From assembly GCA_963678565.1 (NCBI GenBank), contig OY782875.1, forward strand, positions 2,418,001 to 2,482,000: 64,000 bases of DNA, read 5' to 3'. The notes under the pieces were generated by a model. The model was not told the DNA's origin. It saw only the letters and a program-made list of their open reading frames with translations, and made no database searches. The DNA comes from SKHV01 sp963678565. Its GTDB lineage: Bacteria; Bacteroidota; Bacteroidia; Bacteroidales; Prolixibacteraceae. Position numbers and translations under genes: made by a program. Below are positions 34,220-44,054 of the stretch, piece after piece (position 1 is the stretch's first letter; every line of letters starts with the position of its first letter).

Positions 34220-35143
34220 TCACCCCTCTACTTTATAGGTTTTACCTTCTTCTGCAATTTCTGTATTTGGAAACACCAGCTTTGCTTCATTTAACAGCAC
34301 ATCGAGCGTTTTATAGCGTGCAGAGAAATGCCCTAAAATTAATTTTGAGACATTGGCCATTGAAGCAATTGTTGCGGCTTGCGCAGCAGTTGAATGGGTT
34401 GTTTTTGCTGCTTGCCTTTCAAATGTTTTATCGTAGGTTGCTTCATGATAAAGTAAATCAACATTCTTAATTGTTTCACACATTTCAGGAAAATAAGCAG
34501 TATCGGATGAATAAGCGTAACTACGAGTCTTGGGCCTTGGATATGTTAATTCTGTATTCGGAATAACATTATTTTCAGAAAGCATAAAATCACTTCCTTT
34601 TTTAATTTGATTAATTTCAGTCAATGAAAGCTGATATTTCTCAATTGCTTTTTTCTTGATATTTAGTTCTGCTTCGGGTTGTTCTTCAAATAAAAATCCA
34701 CAACAAGATACTCGGTGTTTAACCGGAAATGAAGTGACTTTAAAATCTTCGGTCTCAATTATTACTTGCGGCTTTTTAAAATTCAGCGGGTGCCAAATAA
34801 TTTGATATTGCATATCGGCCATCAAATGGTCCAATTGTGGTTTTATCAATTTAGGCAATTCTGAATGCGAATAAATATGCAGGTCGTTGATTCTTCCTAA
34901 TAGGGAATAGGTAGACAATAAACCGATTAAACCGAAGTAATGATCTCCGTGTAGGTGGGAAATAAAAATATGATTGATACGAGATGTTTTAACCTTATAC
35001 TTTCGGAATTGTATTTGGGTACCTTCTCCACAATCAATCAAAAAAAACCGCTCATGTATGTTTAATACCTGAGCGGTTGGATATCTTGTTGATGTTGGTA
35101 ACGCTGAATTCGTTCCTAACACTTTCAACTCAAATGATTTCAT
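34220..35143 (-). CDS. rnz: Ribonuclease Z
   Basis: A 307-residue metallo-beta-lactamase-fold enzyme that trims the 3' end of tRNA precursors. The motif HLHGDH is at residues 63-68, preceded by LGTNSALPT. The later VDLLYHEATYD and LILGHFSARY supply further metal and active-site residues. The start at 35143 (MKSFEL) is chosen over 35170 because a -7 box covers the longer start. Both tRNA-Asp genes here encode CCA, so its main role may be on other tRNAs. Confidence 0.94.
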   Translation of the reverse strand: MKSFELKVLGTNSALPTSTRYPTAQVLNIHERFFLIDCGEGTQIQFRKYKVKTSRINHIFISHLHGDHYFGLIGLLSTYSLLGRINDLHIYSHSELPKLIKPQLDHLMADMQYQIIWHPLNFKKPQVIIETEDFKVTSFPVKHRVSCCGFLFEEQPEAELNIKKKAIEKYQLSLTEINQIKKGSDFMLSENNVIPNTELTYPRPKTRSYAYSSDTAYFPEMCETIKNVDLLYHEATYDKTFERQAAKTTHSTAAQAATIASMANVSKLILGHFSARYKTLDVLLNEAKLVFPNTEIAEEGKTYKVEG

Positions 35144-35167
35144 CTCAGATTCTGTATAATTACAGAA

Positions 35168-35175
35168 CAAAGATA
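35168..35175 (-). promoter_or_regulatory. -7 box for rnz
   Basis: CAAAGATA reads TATCTTTG on the minus strand. It ends 24 bases before the ATG at 35143 and overlaps the longer alternative start. Confidence 0.5.
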
Positions 35176-35183
35176 AGGTAATT

Positions 35184-35534
35184 TTAGACAGATTCGTTTT
35201 CTAGAATTAATTCAGCCTCGTCAACAGTTTCTACAATTTTCAAAATTGTATCAAGCAAAGAAATTTTTATTAAATGTTCAACTTCTGATTGAAGTCCGGT
35301 TAAAATAAAGTTTCCTTCTACCTGTTCACAAAGTCTGTTTCCTACTAAAATTGCACTTAACCCAGAAGAATCGCAAAATTCAACACTTGAAATATCAAGT
35401 ATAATATTCTTAAATCCTTCGTTTGTTGCCAGTACAAACTCCGACTTTAAATCGGGAGCATTTGTCGTATTCAAGGTATCTGCCAAAGTGGATACAACTA
35501 CGTAATTTCCTTTTTTCTCTACTTTATGTTCCAT
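35184..35534 (-). CDS. STAS-domain anti-sigma factor antagonist
   Basis: A 116-residue single STAS domain of the SpoIIAA/RsbV type. The phosphorylation motif FCDSSGLS (S56/S57) is present, so it is probably switched by a serine kinase and phosphatase. The start at 35534 (MEHKVEK) is preferred over 35552. It lies between rnz and rpsA, with no kinase in the window. Confidence 0.88.
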   Translation of the reverse strand: MEHKVEKKGNYVVVSTLADTLNTTNAPDLKSEFVLATNEGFKNIILDISSVEFCDSSGLSAILVGNRLCEQVEGNFILTGLQSEVEHLIKISLLDTILKIVETVDEAELILENESV

Positions 35535-35583
35535 ACTAAAGCCAAGGTACAAATTTCGAAATTAAAATTCCACTCCGTGATTA

Positions 35584-37482
35584 TTATTTTTTACCTTTTT
35601 CGTCTTTCTCCATCTGAGTTTTCAAAGCAGCTAAGTCTGAAATATCACCTAATGTTGTTTTTTCAACATTGTCAGCAACTTTCTTCATCGCTTTGTTTGC
35701 TTGCTTAGTCTGAGCCTTTTTGGTCTCTTTGTCTTCAGCGCGTTTTACATCTTCCCAAATACGTGAGTGAGATAAGATGATACGTTTAGCTGATTTAGAG
35801 AACTCAATAACTTTGAACGGAAGCTTGTCGTCAACTGCAACTTTAGTACTATCTTCTTTAGTTAAATGACGTGGAGTAGCGAATCCTTCAACACCGTATG
35901 GCAATGCAATTACAGCACCTTTGTCGAATAGTTCGATGATGGTACCTTCGTGAATTGAATCAACAGTGAAGATTGTTTCGAATACATCCCATGGATTTTC
36001 TTCCAATTGTTTGTGTCCTAAGCTTAAACGACGGTTGTCTTTGTCGATATCTAATACTGCTACTTCGATTTCAGCACCAATTGAAGTAAATTCACTTGGA
36101 TGTTTGATTTTCTTAGTCCAGCTTAAATCGCTAATATGGATCAAACCGTCAACGCCTTCTTCGATTTCAACAAATACACCAAAGTTGGTGAAGTTGCGAA
36201 CTTTCGCAGCATGTTTAGAACCAATACCATATTTAGTATCGATATCTTTCCATGGATCGTCGTGAAGTTGTTTGATACCTAATGACATCTTACGCTCTTC
36301 GCGGTCTAAAGTAAGAATTTGTGCTTCTACTTCGTCGCCAACAGCAAGGAAATCTTGTGCACTGCGTAAGTGTTGGCTCCAGCTCATTTCTGAAACGTGG
36401 ATCAAACCTTCAACTCCAGCAGCGATTTCAACAAATGCACCGTAGTCTGCTAATACAACTACTTTACCTTTTACTTTATCACCAATGTCTAATTTTTCAT
36501 CTAAATTATCCCATGGGTGAGGAGTTAATTGTTTCAATCCAAGAGCGATACGTTTTTTGTCATCATCAAAATCAAGGATTACAACATTGATTTTCTGATC
36601 CAATTCAACGATTTCATTTGGATGAGAAACACGTCCCCAGCTTAAGTCGGTAATGTGAATTAATCCGTCAACACCACCCAAGTCGATGAATACACCGTAC
36701 GAAGTAATGTTTTTAACAGTTCCTTCAAGAACCTGACCTTTTTCCAATTTAGAAATAATGTCTTTTTTCTGTTGTTCCAATTCAGCTTCGATAAGTGCTT
36801 TGTGAGAAACAACAACATTGCGGAATTCTTGATTGATTTTAACCACTTTGAATTCCATGTTTTTACCTACGTAGATATCGTAGTCACGAATTGGTTTCAC
36901 ATCGATTTGTGAACCAGGAAGGAATGCTTCGATTCCGAATACATCTACAATCATACCACCTTTAGTACGACATTTGATGTAACCTTTGATAACCTCATCT
37001 TTCTCTAAGGCTTCGTTTACACGATCCCATGAACGTAATGCACGTGCTTTTTTGTGAGAAAGGGTAAGTTGTCCTTTTTTGTCTTCTAAGTTTTCAACAT
37101 AAACTTCTACAGTATCCCCAACTTTTAAATCTGGGTTGTAGCGGAATTCGTTCAAACTTACAATACCATCTGATTTGTAACCAATGTTAACAACCACTTC
37201 GCGTTTGTTCATTGAAATTACGGCTCCATCAACAACTTCTTTATCTTGAATAGTTGAAAGAGTGTTGTTGTAAAGGTCTACTAATTCTTGTGATTTTTCA
37301 TCGTTGAATGTACCTTTACCATTGTTTAGGTTATCCCAATCGAAATCTTCGTCAGCTTCAGCAGTAGGATCAGCAACCTCTTTCTTAGGCGCCTCTTCTT
37401 TTACTTCAACTTCTTCTTTTTGAACTTCAGCAGCAGTTTCTACTACTTCTTGTTCTTCTGAATTTTTTAATTCTTCAGTCAT
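35584..37482 (-). CDS. rpsA: 30S ribosomal protein bS1
   Basis: A 632-residue protein with an acidic N-terminal extension of about 75 residues followed by six S1 RNA-binding domains (about 80-560). Repeats such as GVFIDLGGVDGLIHITDLSW and GVFVEIEEGVDGLIHISDLSW are clear. The C-terminal tail is rich in Lys. It supports translation initiation on mRNAs without strong Shine-Dalgarno sites, which is usual in Bacteroidota. Confidence 0.96.
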   Translation of the reverse strand: MTEELKNSEEQEVVETAAEVQKEEVEVKEEAPKKEVADPTAEADEDFDWDNLNNGKGTFNDEKSQELVDLYNNTLSTIQDKEVVDGAVISMNKREVVVNIGYKSDGIVSLNEFRYNPDLKVGDTVEVYVENLEDKKGQLTLSHKKARALRSWDRVNEALEKDEVIKGYIKCRTKGGMIVDVFGIEAFLPGSQIDVKPIRDYDIYVGKNMEFKVVKINQEFRNVVVSHKALIEAELEQQKKDIISKLEKGQVLEGTVKNITSYGVFIDLGGVDGLIHITDLSWGRVSHPNEIVELDQKINVVILDFDDDKKRIALGLKQLTPHPWDNLDEKLDIGDKVKGKVVVLADYGAFVEIAAGVEGLIHVSEMSWSQHLRSAQDFLAVGDEVEAQILTLDREERKMSLGIKQLHDDPWKDIDTKYGIGSKHAAKVRNFTNFGVFVEIEEGVDGLIHISDLSWTKKIKHPSEFTSIGAEIEVAVLDIDKDNRRLSLGHKQLEENPWDVFETIFTVDSIHEGTIIELFDKGAVIALPYGVEGFATPRHLTKEDSTKVAVDDKLPFKVIEFSKSAKRIILSHSRIWEDVKRAEDKETKKAQTKQANKAMKKVADNVEKTTLGDISDLAALKTQMEKDEKGKK

Positions 37483-37552
37483 TTAATTTTTAATGTTTGT
37501 AAATTAATGAGTTAGACTTTATATATTATTCTAATTGCGCCGCAAAATTATA

Positions 37553-37560
37553 ATTAATAT
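37553..37560 (-). promoter_or_regulatory. -7 box for rpsA with GC-rich discriminator
   Basis: TAATTTTG on the minus strand is followed at once by CGGCGC. The start codon lies 70 bases downstream. No -33 TTTG is found at normal spacing. Confidence 0.5.
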
Positions 37561-37703
37561 CTTAAAATTCAAATCTTTAATTCTAAATAGTTCAAATAGC
37601 ACGAAAAATTGATAATAAAAGAGTTAAGATCGTTTTTGTTTTAAATTTTTAATAGAACTTCGCTTCTATTCCTATTTTCAGAATATAAAAAAGATTGATT
37701 ACT

Positions 37704-37711
37704 TATATTTG
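37704..37711 (+). promoter_or_regulatory. -7 box for the phosphosugar mutase gene
   Basis: TATATTTG ends 43 bases before the ATG at 37755. The -33 region has only TTTT/TTTC. Confidence 0.5.
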
Positions 37712-37754
37712 CATTCAAAATAAGTCGAAAAAGATATCTACAAAATAAAAAACA

Positions 37755-39503
37755 ATGGATAATAACGAATTATTACTTCAGGTAGAAGCAAGAGCTAAAA
37801 CATGGTTGAGTGAGAGTTATAATGAAGAAACGCGCAAATCGGTTCAGGAAATGTTGGAGAAGGAAGACAAGTCTGATTTGATTAACTCATTCTATAAGGA
37901 TTTAGAATTTGGTACAGGTGGGTTACGCGGAATTATGGGTACAGGAAGTAATCGCATGAATATTTATACTGTTGGAGCAGCAACACAAGGTTTAGCAAGC
38001 TATGTTAACAAAGCTTTTTCTAATTTATCAGAAGTAAAAGTTGCAATAGGTCACGATTGTAGGAATAACAGTCGCTTGTTTGCCGAAGCTTCTGCAAAAA
38101 TTTTAGCAGCCAACGGAATCACCGTTTATTTATTTGAAGATTTAAGACCAACTCCTGAATTATCGTATGCAATTCGTGAGTTAGGATGCCAAAGTGGTAT
38201 TATTATAACGGCGTCGCACAACCCTAAAGCTTACAATGGTTACAAAGTTTATTGGAACGATGGATCTCAAATTGTAGCTCCTCACGATAAATTAATTGTT
38301 GAAACAGTTCGTAATGTTAAAGTTGAAGACATTAAGTGGGACGGTGACGAGTCGAAAATAATTTCCTTAGGAGAAGAATTCGATAAAAAATTTATTAAGA
38401 AAGCAACTTCGGTGCTTATCAATCCTTCGGTAGTTGAAAGCAATAAAGATTTAAAAATCGTTTTCACTCCAATTCATGGAACCGGTGTAAAACTTGTACC
38501 AGAATCGTTGGCGGCAGCCGGATTTAAAAATGTTATTCATATTCCTGAACAAGATGTTGTAAGTGGCGATTTCCCAACGGTTGTATCACCCAACCCAGAA
38601 GAACCAGCTGCGATGGATATGGCCATGAAAAAAGCTGCCGAAATTGATGCAGATGTGGTAATGGCAACCGACCCCGATGCTGATCGTATTGGTGTTTGTA
38701 CTAAAAACGACAAAGGCGAGTGGATAATTATCAATGGTAACCAAACTGCATTGCTATTTTTATATTATATAATTACGCAATCGAAAGCCTCCGGGAAATT
38801 AACCGGAAACGAGTTTATCGTTAAGACAATTGTTACTTCAGAGTTGATAGCCGATATTGCCAAGAAAAATAACATTGAGTATTTCGACGTTTATACAGGC
38901 TTTAAATTTATTGCTGAAGTAATCAGAGAATTAGAAGGCAAGAAGCAATACATTGGTGGAGGAGAAGAAAGCTTTGGATTTATGCCAGCCGACTTTGTTC
39001 GCGATAAAGATGCTGTTTCTTCATGTGTTTTAATGTCTGAAATCACAGCTTGGGCAAAGGACAAAGGGCAAACCCTATATGATTTATTAAAAGCAATTTA
39101 TGCAGAATATGGTTTCTCAAAAGAGAAAATGAAATACATTGTGCGCGAAGGACAACAAGGTGCTGTTGAAATTGAAAATCTAATGAAACAACTTCGTGAG
39201 CAACCACCAGTATCTTTAGGCGGGGCTAAAATGGAATTGGTAAAAGATTATAGTACACTAACCCAAAAGAATGTATTAACTGGTGCTGAAGAAAAAATCA
39301 ATCAGAAAATAACGTCTAATGTACTTCAATTCTTTACAAAAGATGGTACAAAAGTATCGGTTCGTCCTTCTGGTACTGAGCCAAAAATCAAATTTTACAT
39401 CGAAGTAAAAGGCGATTTAAAGGATATTTCAGAATTTGATGCAGTAGATCAAATTGCAGATGAGAAGATTAATACAATTATGAAAGAAATTACTGGAGAG
39501 TAA
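37755..39503 (+). CDS. Phosphosugar mutase (phosphoglucomutase/phosphomannomutase family)
   Basis: A 582-residue alpha-D-phosphohexomutase. The phospho-serine loop ITASHNPKAYNGYKVYW holds the catalytic S154. The magnesium loop DPDADRIGV is at 306-314, and the sugar-binding GGGEESFGF and phosphate-binding RPSGTEPKIKFY follow in order. The length and the TASHNPKxYNGYKVY pattern match the PGM2-like group (compare PgcA of Bacillus), which interconverts glucose 1- and 6-phosphate. Confidence 0.93.
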   Translation: MDNNELLLQVEARAKTWLSESYNEETRKSVQEMLEKEDKSDLINSFYKDLEFGTGGLRGIMGTGSNRMNIYTVGAATQGLASYVNKAFSNLSEVKVAIGHDCRNNSRLFAEASAKILAANGITVYLFEDLRPTPELSYAIRELGCQSGIIITASHNPKAYNGYKVYWNDGSQIVAPHDKLIVETVRNVKVEDIKWDGDESKIISLGEEFDKKFIKKATSVLINPSVVESNKDLKIVFTPIHGTGVKLVPESLAAAGFKNVIHIPEQDVVSGDFPTVVSPNPEEPAAMDMAMKKAAEIDADVVMATDPDADRIGVCTKNDKGEWIIINGNQTALLFLYYIITQSKASGKLTGNEFIVKTIVTSELIADIAKKNNIEYFDVYTGFKFIAEVIRELEGKKQYIGGGEESFGFMPADFVRDKDAVSSCVLMSEITAWAKDKGQTLYDLLKAIYAEYGFSKEKMKYIVREGQQGAVEIENLMKQLREQPPVSLGGAKMELVKDYSTLTQKNVLTGAEEKINQKITSNVLQFFTKDGTKVSVRPSGTEPKIKFYIEVKGDLKDISEFDAVDQIADEKINTIMKEITGE

Positions 39504-39520
39504 TTTTGAACCTTTAAGAC

Positions 39521-39553
39521 AAAAAAGGGTTAGCAATGCTGACCCTTTTTTAA
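39521..39553 (+). terminator. Terminator after the phosphosugar mutase gene
   Basis: A run of A then GGGT pairs with ACCC followed by a T run, with AGC/GCT continuing the stem. Confidence 0.75.
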
Positions 39554-39606
39554 TTGTATAAGTTTTTACCTATTGCTGGGTAAACAAATACAAATAATGG
39601 TTATCA

Positions 39607-39614
39607 TATATTTG
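39607..39614 (+). promoter_or_regulatory. -7 box upstream of trxB
   Basis: TATATTTG lies 130 bases before the ATG at 39745, so the leader would be long. Confidence 0.4.
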
Positions 39615-39744
39615 TATTGTATTCAATTAATGATTCTAGGAAAATAATTATTTTAGATGAATTAATCATCTTGTAACATAAATCACGTCCTGTTTAGGAA
39701 ATGAGCGCTAGTTTTAACGCAAAAAGAAATAAAAAAATAGAAAT

Positions 39745-40737
39745 ATGTTTGATTCTTTAAATTTATCAGAAAACAAATCAGAAAATAAAGTTTCTGAAGA
39801 AGTTGAAAAAGTAAAATGTCTTATTGTAGGTTCGGGCCCGGCAGGGTATACTGCAGCAATATACGCAGCACGTGCCAACCTTTCACCTGTGATGTATGAA
39901 GGCTTACAACCTGGAGGTCAGCTAACAACCACCACCGAAGTTGAGAACTTCCCTGGATATCCAGAAGGTATTACCGGACCTGTGATGATGGAAGATTTGA
40001 AAGCACAGGCAGCTCGTTTCGGAACCGATATTCGTTTTGGAATGGCAACAGAAACTGATTTATCTAAAAGACCATTTAAAGTCACCATCGATGGATCTAA
40101 AGTAATCGAAGCTGAAACTTTAATTTTGGCAACCGGTGCAACTGCTAAATATCTTGGATTGCCAGACGAAGAAAAATATGCAGGTGGTGGAGTATCAGCG
40201 TGTGCAACTTGCGATGGATTTTTCTACCGTGGAAAAGATGTTGGTGTTGTAGGTGGTGGTGATACAGCTGCCGAGGAAGCAATGTATTTGGCTGGCTTGT
40301 GTAACAAAGTATATTTAATTGTTCGTCGCGATGAATTGCGTGCGTCAAAAGTCATGCAAGATCGATTATTGAATACCAAAAATGTTGAAGTACTTTGGAA
40401 GCACGAAACCAAAGGATTATTTGGTGATGGAGTAGTTGAAGGAGCCGAACTATACAAGAATAAAGGGGAAGAAAACGAAGAAATTGTAAAAATTAAAATC
40501 GATGGATTTTTCTTGGCAATTGGTCATAAACCAAACTCAGATATTGTAAAAGATTATATCAATACAGATCCGGTAGGTTACATAAAAACCATTCCGGGCA
40601 CTGCTAAAACAAATATTCCTGGTGTATTTGCTTGTGGCGATGTACAGGATTCGCAATACCGTCAAGCAGTTACAGCTGCCGGGTCAGGATGTATGGCTGC
40701 GATTGATGCTGAAAGATTCCTTTCTGAGAATTCATAA
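39745..40737 (+). CDS. trxB: Thioredoxin-disulfide reductase
   Basis: A 330-residue low-molecular-weight thioredoxin reductase that uses NADPH and FAD to reduce thioredoxin. The FAD motif GSGPAG is at 29-34, the redox pair CATC at C153 and C156, the NADPH motif GGGDTAAEEA follows, and the C-terminal ACGDVQD is the second FAD contact. A 20-residue N-terminal extension precedes the family core; no internal start is better placed. Confidence 0.96.
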   Translation: MFDSLNLSENKSENKVSEEVEKVKCLIVGSGPAGYTAAIYAARANLSPVMYEGLQPGGQLTTTTEVENFPGYPEGITGPVMMEDLKAQAARFGTDIRFGMATETDLSKRPFKVTIDGSKVIEAETLILATGATAKYLGLPDEEKYAGGGVSACATCDGFFYRGKDVGVVGGGDTAAEEAMYLAGLCNKVYLIVRRDELRASKVMQDRLLNTKNVEVLWKHETKGLFGDGVVEGAELYKNKGEENEEIVKIKIDGFFLAIGHKPNSDIVKDYINTDPVGYIKTIPGTAKTNIPGVFACGDVQDSQYRQAVTAAGSGCMAAIDAERFLSENS

Positions 40738-40758
40738 ATAGATGCATCATATACAATT

Positions 40759-40790
40759 AAAAGGGCTTAATGTACATTAAGCCCTTTTGT
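40759..40790 (+). terminator. Terminator after trxB, 30-base perfect palindrome
   Basis: Bases 40759-40773 are the exact reverse complement of 40774-40788, with an A-run front and T-run end. Confidence 0.85.
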
Positions 40791-40858
40791 TATATTAAAC
40801 TCAACTTTTTCTTAATATTAAAAGAATATCACCCCTTTTGATATTTATTCAAAATTTA

Positions 40859-40890
40859 TTTGACTCAAGTACCTATTAATTGTAAATTGA
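40859..40890 (+). promoter_or_regulatory. Possible promoter of the caspase locus
   Basis: TTTG (40859-40862) and TAAATTGA (40883-40890) are 20 bases apart. The -7 box deviates at the last bases. Confidence 0.4.
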
Positions 40891-40929
40891 GGCTAATATT
40901 CTATCAAATCAATTTTTATTCGGAAAAAC

Positions 40930-41751
40930 ATGAGAAAATCGCTTCTACTATTCTTTATTCTTATATCATCAGCAGCTTTATTTGCTCAAGGAGATTCAGA
41001 AAAGGAGATTGTGTCAAAGATAAGTGCATTTAACACCTTCGATGGCAAAGTATACGTCTACTACGATCTAGAAAAACATTACAAGACAAACTATGCACTC
41101 GTTAAACTATCCTATTCGCTGGACGAAGGGGCAACCTATACTCCAATTCTTGATGCGGATGGAGATTTGGGGGAAATGGTGGCTGTTGGACCAAACAAGA
41201 AAGCCGTTTGGATTCCCAGCAAATCCTCATATGGATTAATAGGAAATGTAGATATAAAAGTTGAAGCTGATCCCTATTATGTTGGAACAACAATGTTTAT
41301 AAACTATTTGCACTTTGGCGCAGACTACGATAATGCCACTGAAAAACTAGATACCGATAATTATTACCTCGCTCAAAAATACATGCTTGGATTTGGATTT
41401 CGCAAAGGAGCTACAAAACGAAAACCATATTTTTTAATGTATGGAAGCTACTTCTCAAAAGAATTTAATCCGTTGATTCGTGATGGTTTGCAGGTTTCTG
41501 ACGGAATAACTGCCGGAATTGGGTTTATCTCAAAACGAAAGTTCCTCTCCATGTGGATAGGAGGTGGAGTCATCGACTATTTCGAGATCAACAACAATAA
41601 TATTTATGATTTAACTAAATACGAAAACGCTCCATGTTTGGAGATTGGAATGATGCTTCGAATAATAAAACCATTTACATTTCCTATAAATTATGTTTAT
41701 AGCGAAGATATGGGAAATTATGTTTCAGCAGGTATTGGAATTATGTTTTAA
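40930..41751 (+). CDS. Secreted beta-sandwich / outer-membrane-barrel-like protein
   Basis: A 273-residue protein with a signal peptide (about 1-20). Residues about 28-110 resemble the beta-sandwich domain seen next to caspase-family proteins in Bacteroidota (VYVYYDLE..., SYSLDEGATYTPI, VGPNKKAVWIP). The remaining part has the alternating pattern of an outer-membrane barrel ending in Phe (GIGIMF). It is 12 bases before the caspase gene and surely cotranscribed. It may display or anchor the protease at the outer membrane, but this is inference. Confidence 0.75.
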   Translation: MRKSLLLFFILISSAALFAQGDSEKEIVSKISAFNTFDGKVYVYYDLEKHYKTNYALVKLSYSLDEGATYTPILDADGDLGEMVAVGPNKKAVWIPSKSSYGLIGNVDIKVEADPYYVGTTMFINYLHFGADYDNATEKLDTDNYYLAQKYMLGFGFRKGATKRKPYFLMYGSYFSKEFNPLIRDGLQVSDGITAGIGFISKRKFLSMWIGGGVIDYFEINNNNIYDLTKYENAPCLEIGMMLRIIKPFTFPINYVYSEDMGNYVSAGIGIMF

Positions 41752-41763
41752 AGGAATCAAATT

Positions 41764-43215
41764 ATGAAACAGAAAATAACATTTACGCTAGCACTAATTT
41801 TAGTATCAACTTTGATCTATTCTCAAAAAACCATCTCTATACCTGTCTCCTCTGTAAACTCAAACAGAATAGTACAAGATGTAAATAACTTCATCGATAT
41901 ACAGATGACAAAGTGGAAGGTAAAAGGTCAATATGAAATAACAAGCGATTACGAAAGCAGACAATCTCCAGAAATGCTTAAGCTTAAAACACACGAGTTA
42001 AAACTAGCTAAAGTAAACGAAATTGCTGCAAAAGTAATTAAGCCAACCATTTTAGGAGCCACATATATTGCCGACAGTCAGGCATTTAAGATGACATTAG
42101 TGGGTTTGCCGCCATTCTATTTAAAAGTAACAGCTAATAATGGAGAGGCCTTTATATTTGAAAAAAACTTAGACAAAATTTCCTTTTCAAATCCGGTTTA
42201 TGACATGGACAAGAATGGTTTCTTTGTTGCCTCAATTGATGTAACAAACAATTACAATCAAAAAACATATGCTTATCCTTATGTTGAAGCAGAACCAGAG
42301 CTTCTTGAGGAACAAACTCCACCAGTTATGATCGCTCGAATAGTCGAAGAAAAAGCTCCCGCAGCTCCGATTGTTGAAGAAAAAAAGCCCGAAAGACCAG
42401 CAAATTATATCGAGATGCCAAAAGTTGGGATAGATTTACCAAAATCGAAAATTTCGAACCCGAATGGTGTGGCCGTTGTAATTGGAAATAGCGAATACGA
42501 TCATACTTCTAATGTAAAATATGCAATTAATGATGCGAAGCTTATGAAAAAGTACTTAATTGAAGTATTGGGCTACAAAGAAGGCAATGTTTTTTTTGAA
42601 ACTAACATCACTAAAGGAACTTTCGAAAACTACTTTGGAACAAAGGATAATCCAAATGGAAAGCTGTCATTGTATGTAAAAAAAGAAATCTCTGATGTAT
42701 TTGTTTATTATGCAGGACATGGATTTCCGGATAAAGACGGAAATGTATATTTCTTACCTAAGGATGCTGAACCCAATATTGTTCAGCTTGGTGGCTATCC
42801 GATGAATGTTTTCTACAATAACATAACAAAATTAAATGCAAATTCAGTAACTATTATATTAGATGCATGTTTCTCTGGCTTTGGAATTCAACGCAGTGTA
42901 AGTGGTGTTCGTATTGTTGAAGATGTTAAAGAAGAAATTCCAAATGGAAGTATCATGACATCGTCGGCAGCTAGTCAGGAATCGACTTGGCTCGATCAGG
43001 AAAAGCATGGCATGTTTACTTATTTCTTTATGAGAGCCTTGCATGATAAAGAAATTGCAGATGTAAATCAAGACAGGAAATTAACGATTGGTGAAATCTA
43101 TGATTATGTGTCGAACAGCAATGAAGGAGTGCCATATTATGCACGTAGAATCAATCAATTAGATCAACATCCAGAATTTAAAGGTGACCGCGAAAAAGTT
43201 ATGATGGAATATTAA
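41764..43215 (+). CDS. Secreted caspase-family (peptidase C14) protein
   Basis: A 483-residue protein. A signal peptide (about 1-20) and an N-terminal region of unknown fold (about 25-180) are followed by a Pro/Glu-rich linker (about 180-220) and a C14 caspase-like domain (about 230-475). The catalytic histidine is H319 in YYAGHG and the cysteine is C369 in LDACFSG; GVAVVIGNSEYDH begins the fold. With a signal peptide it would act in the periplasm or outside. Its neighbours are a barrel-like protein before it and a small exported protein and an ECF sigma/anti-sigma pair after it. Confidence 0.9.
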   Translation: MKQKITFTLALILVSTLIYSQKTISIPVSSVNSNRIVQDVNNFIDIQMTKWKVKGQYEITSDYESRQSPEMLKLKTHELKLAKVNEIAAKVIKPTILGATYIADSQAFKMTLVGLPPFYLKVTANNGEAFIFEKNLDKISFSNPVYDMDKNGFFVASIDVTNNYNQKTYAYPYVEAEPELLEEQTPPVMIARIVEEKAPAAPIVEEKKPERPANYIEMPKVGIDLPKSKISNPNGVAVVIGNSEYDHTSNVKYAINDAKLMKKYLIEVLGYKEGNVFFETNITKGTFENYFGTKDNPNGKLSLYVKKEISDVFVYYAGHGFPDKDGNVYFLPKDAEPNIVQLGGYPMNVFYNNITKLNANSVTIILDACFSGFGIQRSVSGVRIVEDVKEEIPNGSIMTSSAASQESTWLDQEKHGMFTYFFMRALHDKEIADVNQDRKLTIGEIYDYVSNSNEGVPYYARRINQLDQHPEFKGDREKVMMEY

Positions 43216-43290
43216 AACAATTATTTGTTTATATTGTTGTCACAAACTTTTATCATTCAATACAAATCGAAAAGTTTAAAAAAAAGAATC

Positions 43291-43935
43291 ATGAAAAAAA
43301 TTACTTTAACATTTCTAATTGCCCTATTTACTATGTCAGTTGGAAACTTCGCTCAAGCACAATCGAATAAAGACCTTGTGAAAAGTTTAAAATCAAAAGC
43401 CATCAAAAGTGCTCGAAAAGAAGCAAAAAAAATGAAAAAAGATGGTTATTATGTATCCCCAGGCTCTCTGCCAATCGATAAGCAATTAGAAAATGCTTGG
43501 ATTAAAAGCTTAGAAACCGATGAGCAAGGATATCCAAAATATATTGTTGCAACAGGGAATGGCGTTGCTGAAACACAATCAGCTGCAAAATTACAAGCAA
43601 ACGAATTAGCAAAATTTGAATTAGCAGGAACCATTTCAACTCAAGTTGCTTCATTAATTGAAGGTAATGTTGCAAATGCCCAATTAAATGCTGAAGAAGC
43701 GTCATCAGTTACCGAAGTTTCTGGTGCAATAAAAAACATAATTGCCCAAGAAATTGGTAGAGTAATTCCTTTAGTTGAAACCTATCGAAAAATAGGTAAA
43801 AATGTTGAGGTGAATATTCGAATTGCTTATAGTAGCGAAATGGCAGAACAAGCAGCCAAAAAGGTTTTACGTAAGCAATTGAAAGAAAAAACAGCCTTGC
43901 AACACGAGAAATTGGAAAAACTGATGGATTTCTAA
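43291..43935 (+). CDS. Small exported protein, LPP20-like
   Basis: A 214-residue protein with a signal peptide (about 1-24, ending AQAQ). The mature part is a helical, Lys-rich segment and then a conserved LPP20-like core (GVAETQSAAKLQANELAKFELAGTIS, VEVNIRIAYSSEMA). LPP20-type proteins are envelope proteins of uncertain role. The start at 43291 (MKKITLTFL) is preferred over 43225, which would add 22 residues without a signal pattern. It belongs to the caspase operon. Confidence 0.75.
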   Translation: MKKITLTFLIALFTMSVGNFAQAQSNKDLVKSLKSKAIKSARKEAKKMKKDGYYVSPGSLPIDKQLENAWIKSLETDEQGYPKYIVATGNGVAETQSAAKLQANELAKFELAGTISTQVASLIEGNVANAQLNAEEASSVTEVSGAIKNIIAQEIGRVIPLVETYRKIGKNVEVNIRIAYSSEMAEQAAKKVLRKQLKEKTALQHEKLEKLMDF

Positions 43936-43998
43936 TAACTTTTTAAATTCCCTTTAATTGCGAAGGGAATTTAAGTTTGTAATTATTTATCTAGGTAA

Positions 43999-44028
43999 TT
44001 TGAACTGATGTCAAAATTCTTAAATTTG
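43999..44028 (+). promoter_or_regulatory. Strong promoter for the sigma/anti-sigma operon
   Basis: TTTG (43999-44002), 18 bases, then TAAATTTG (44021-44028), identical in arrangement to the promoter at 3178-3207. It ends 26 bases before the sigma ATG at 44055. Confidence 0.75.
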
Positions 44029-44054
44029 TTTGTTACAAAACAATCAAACTATTA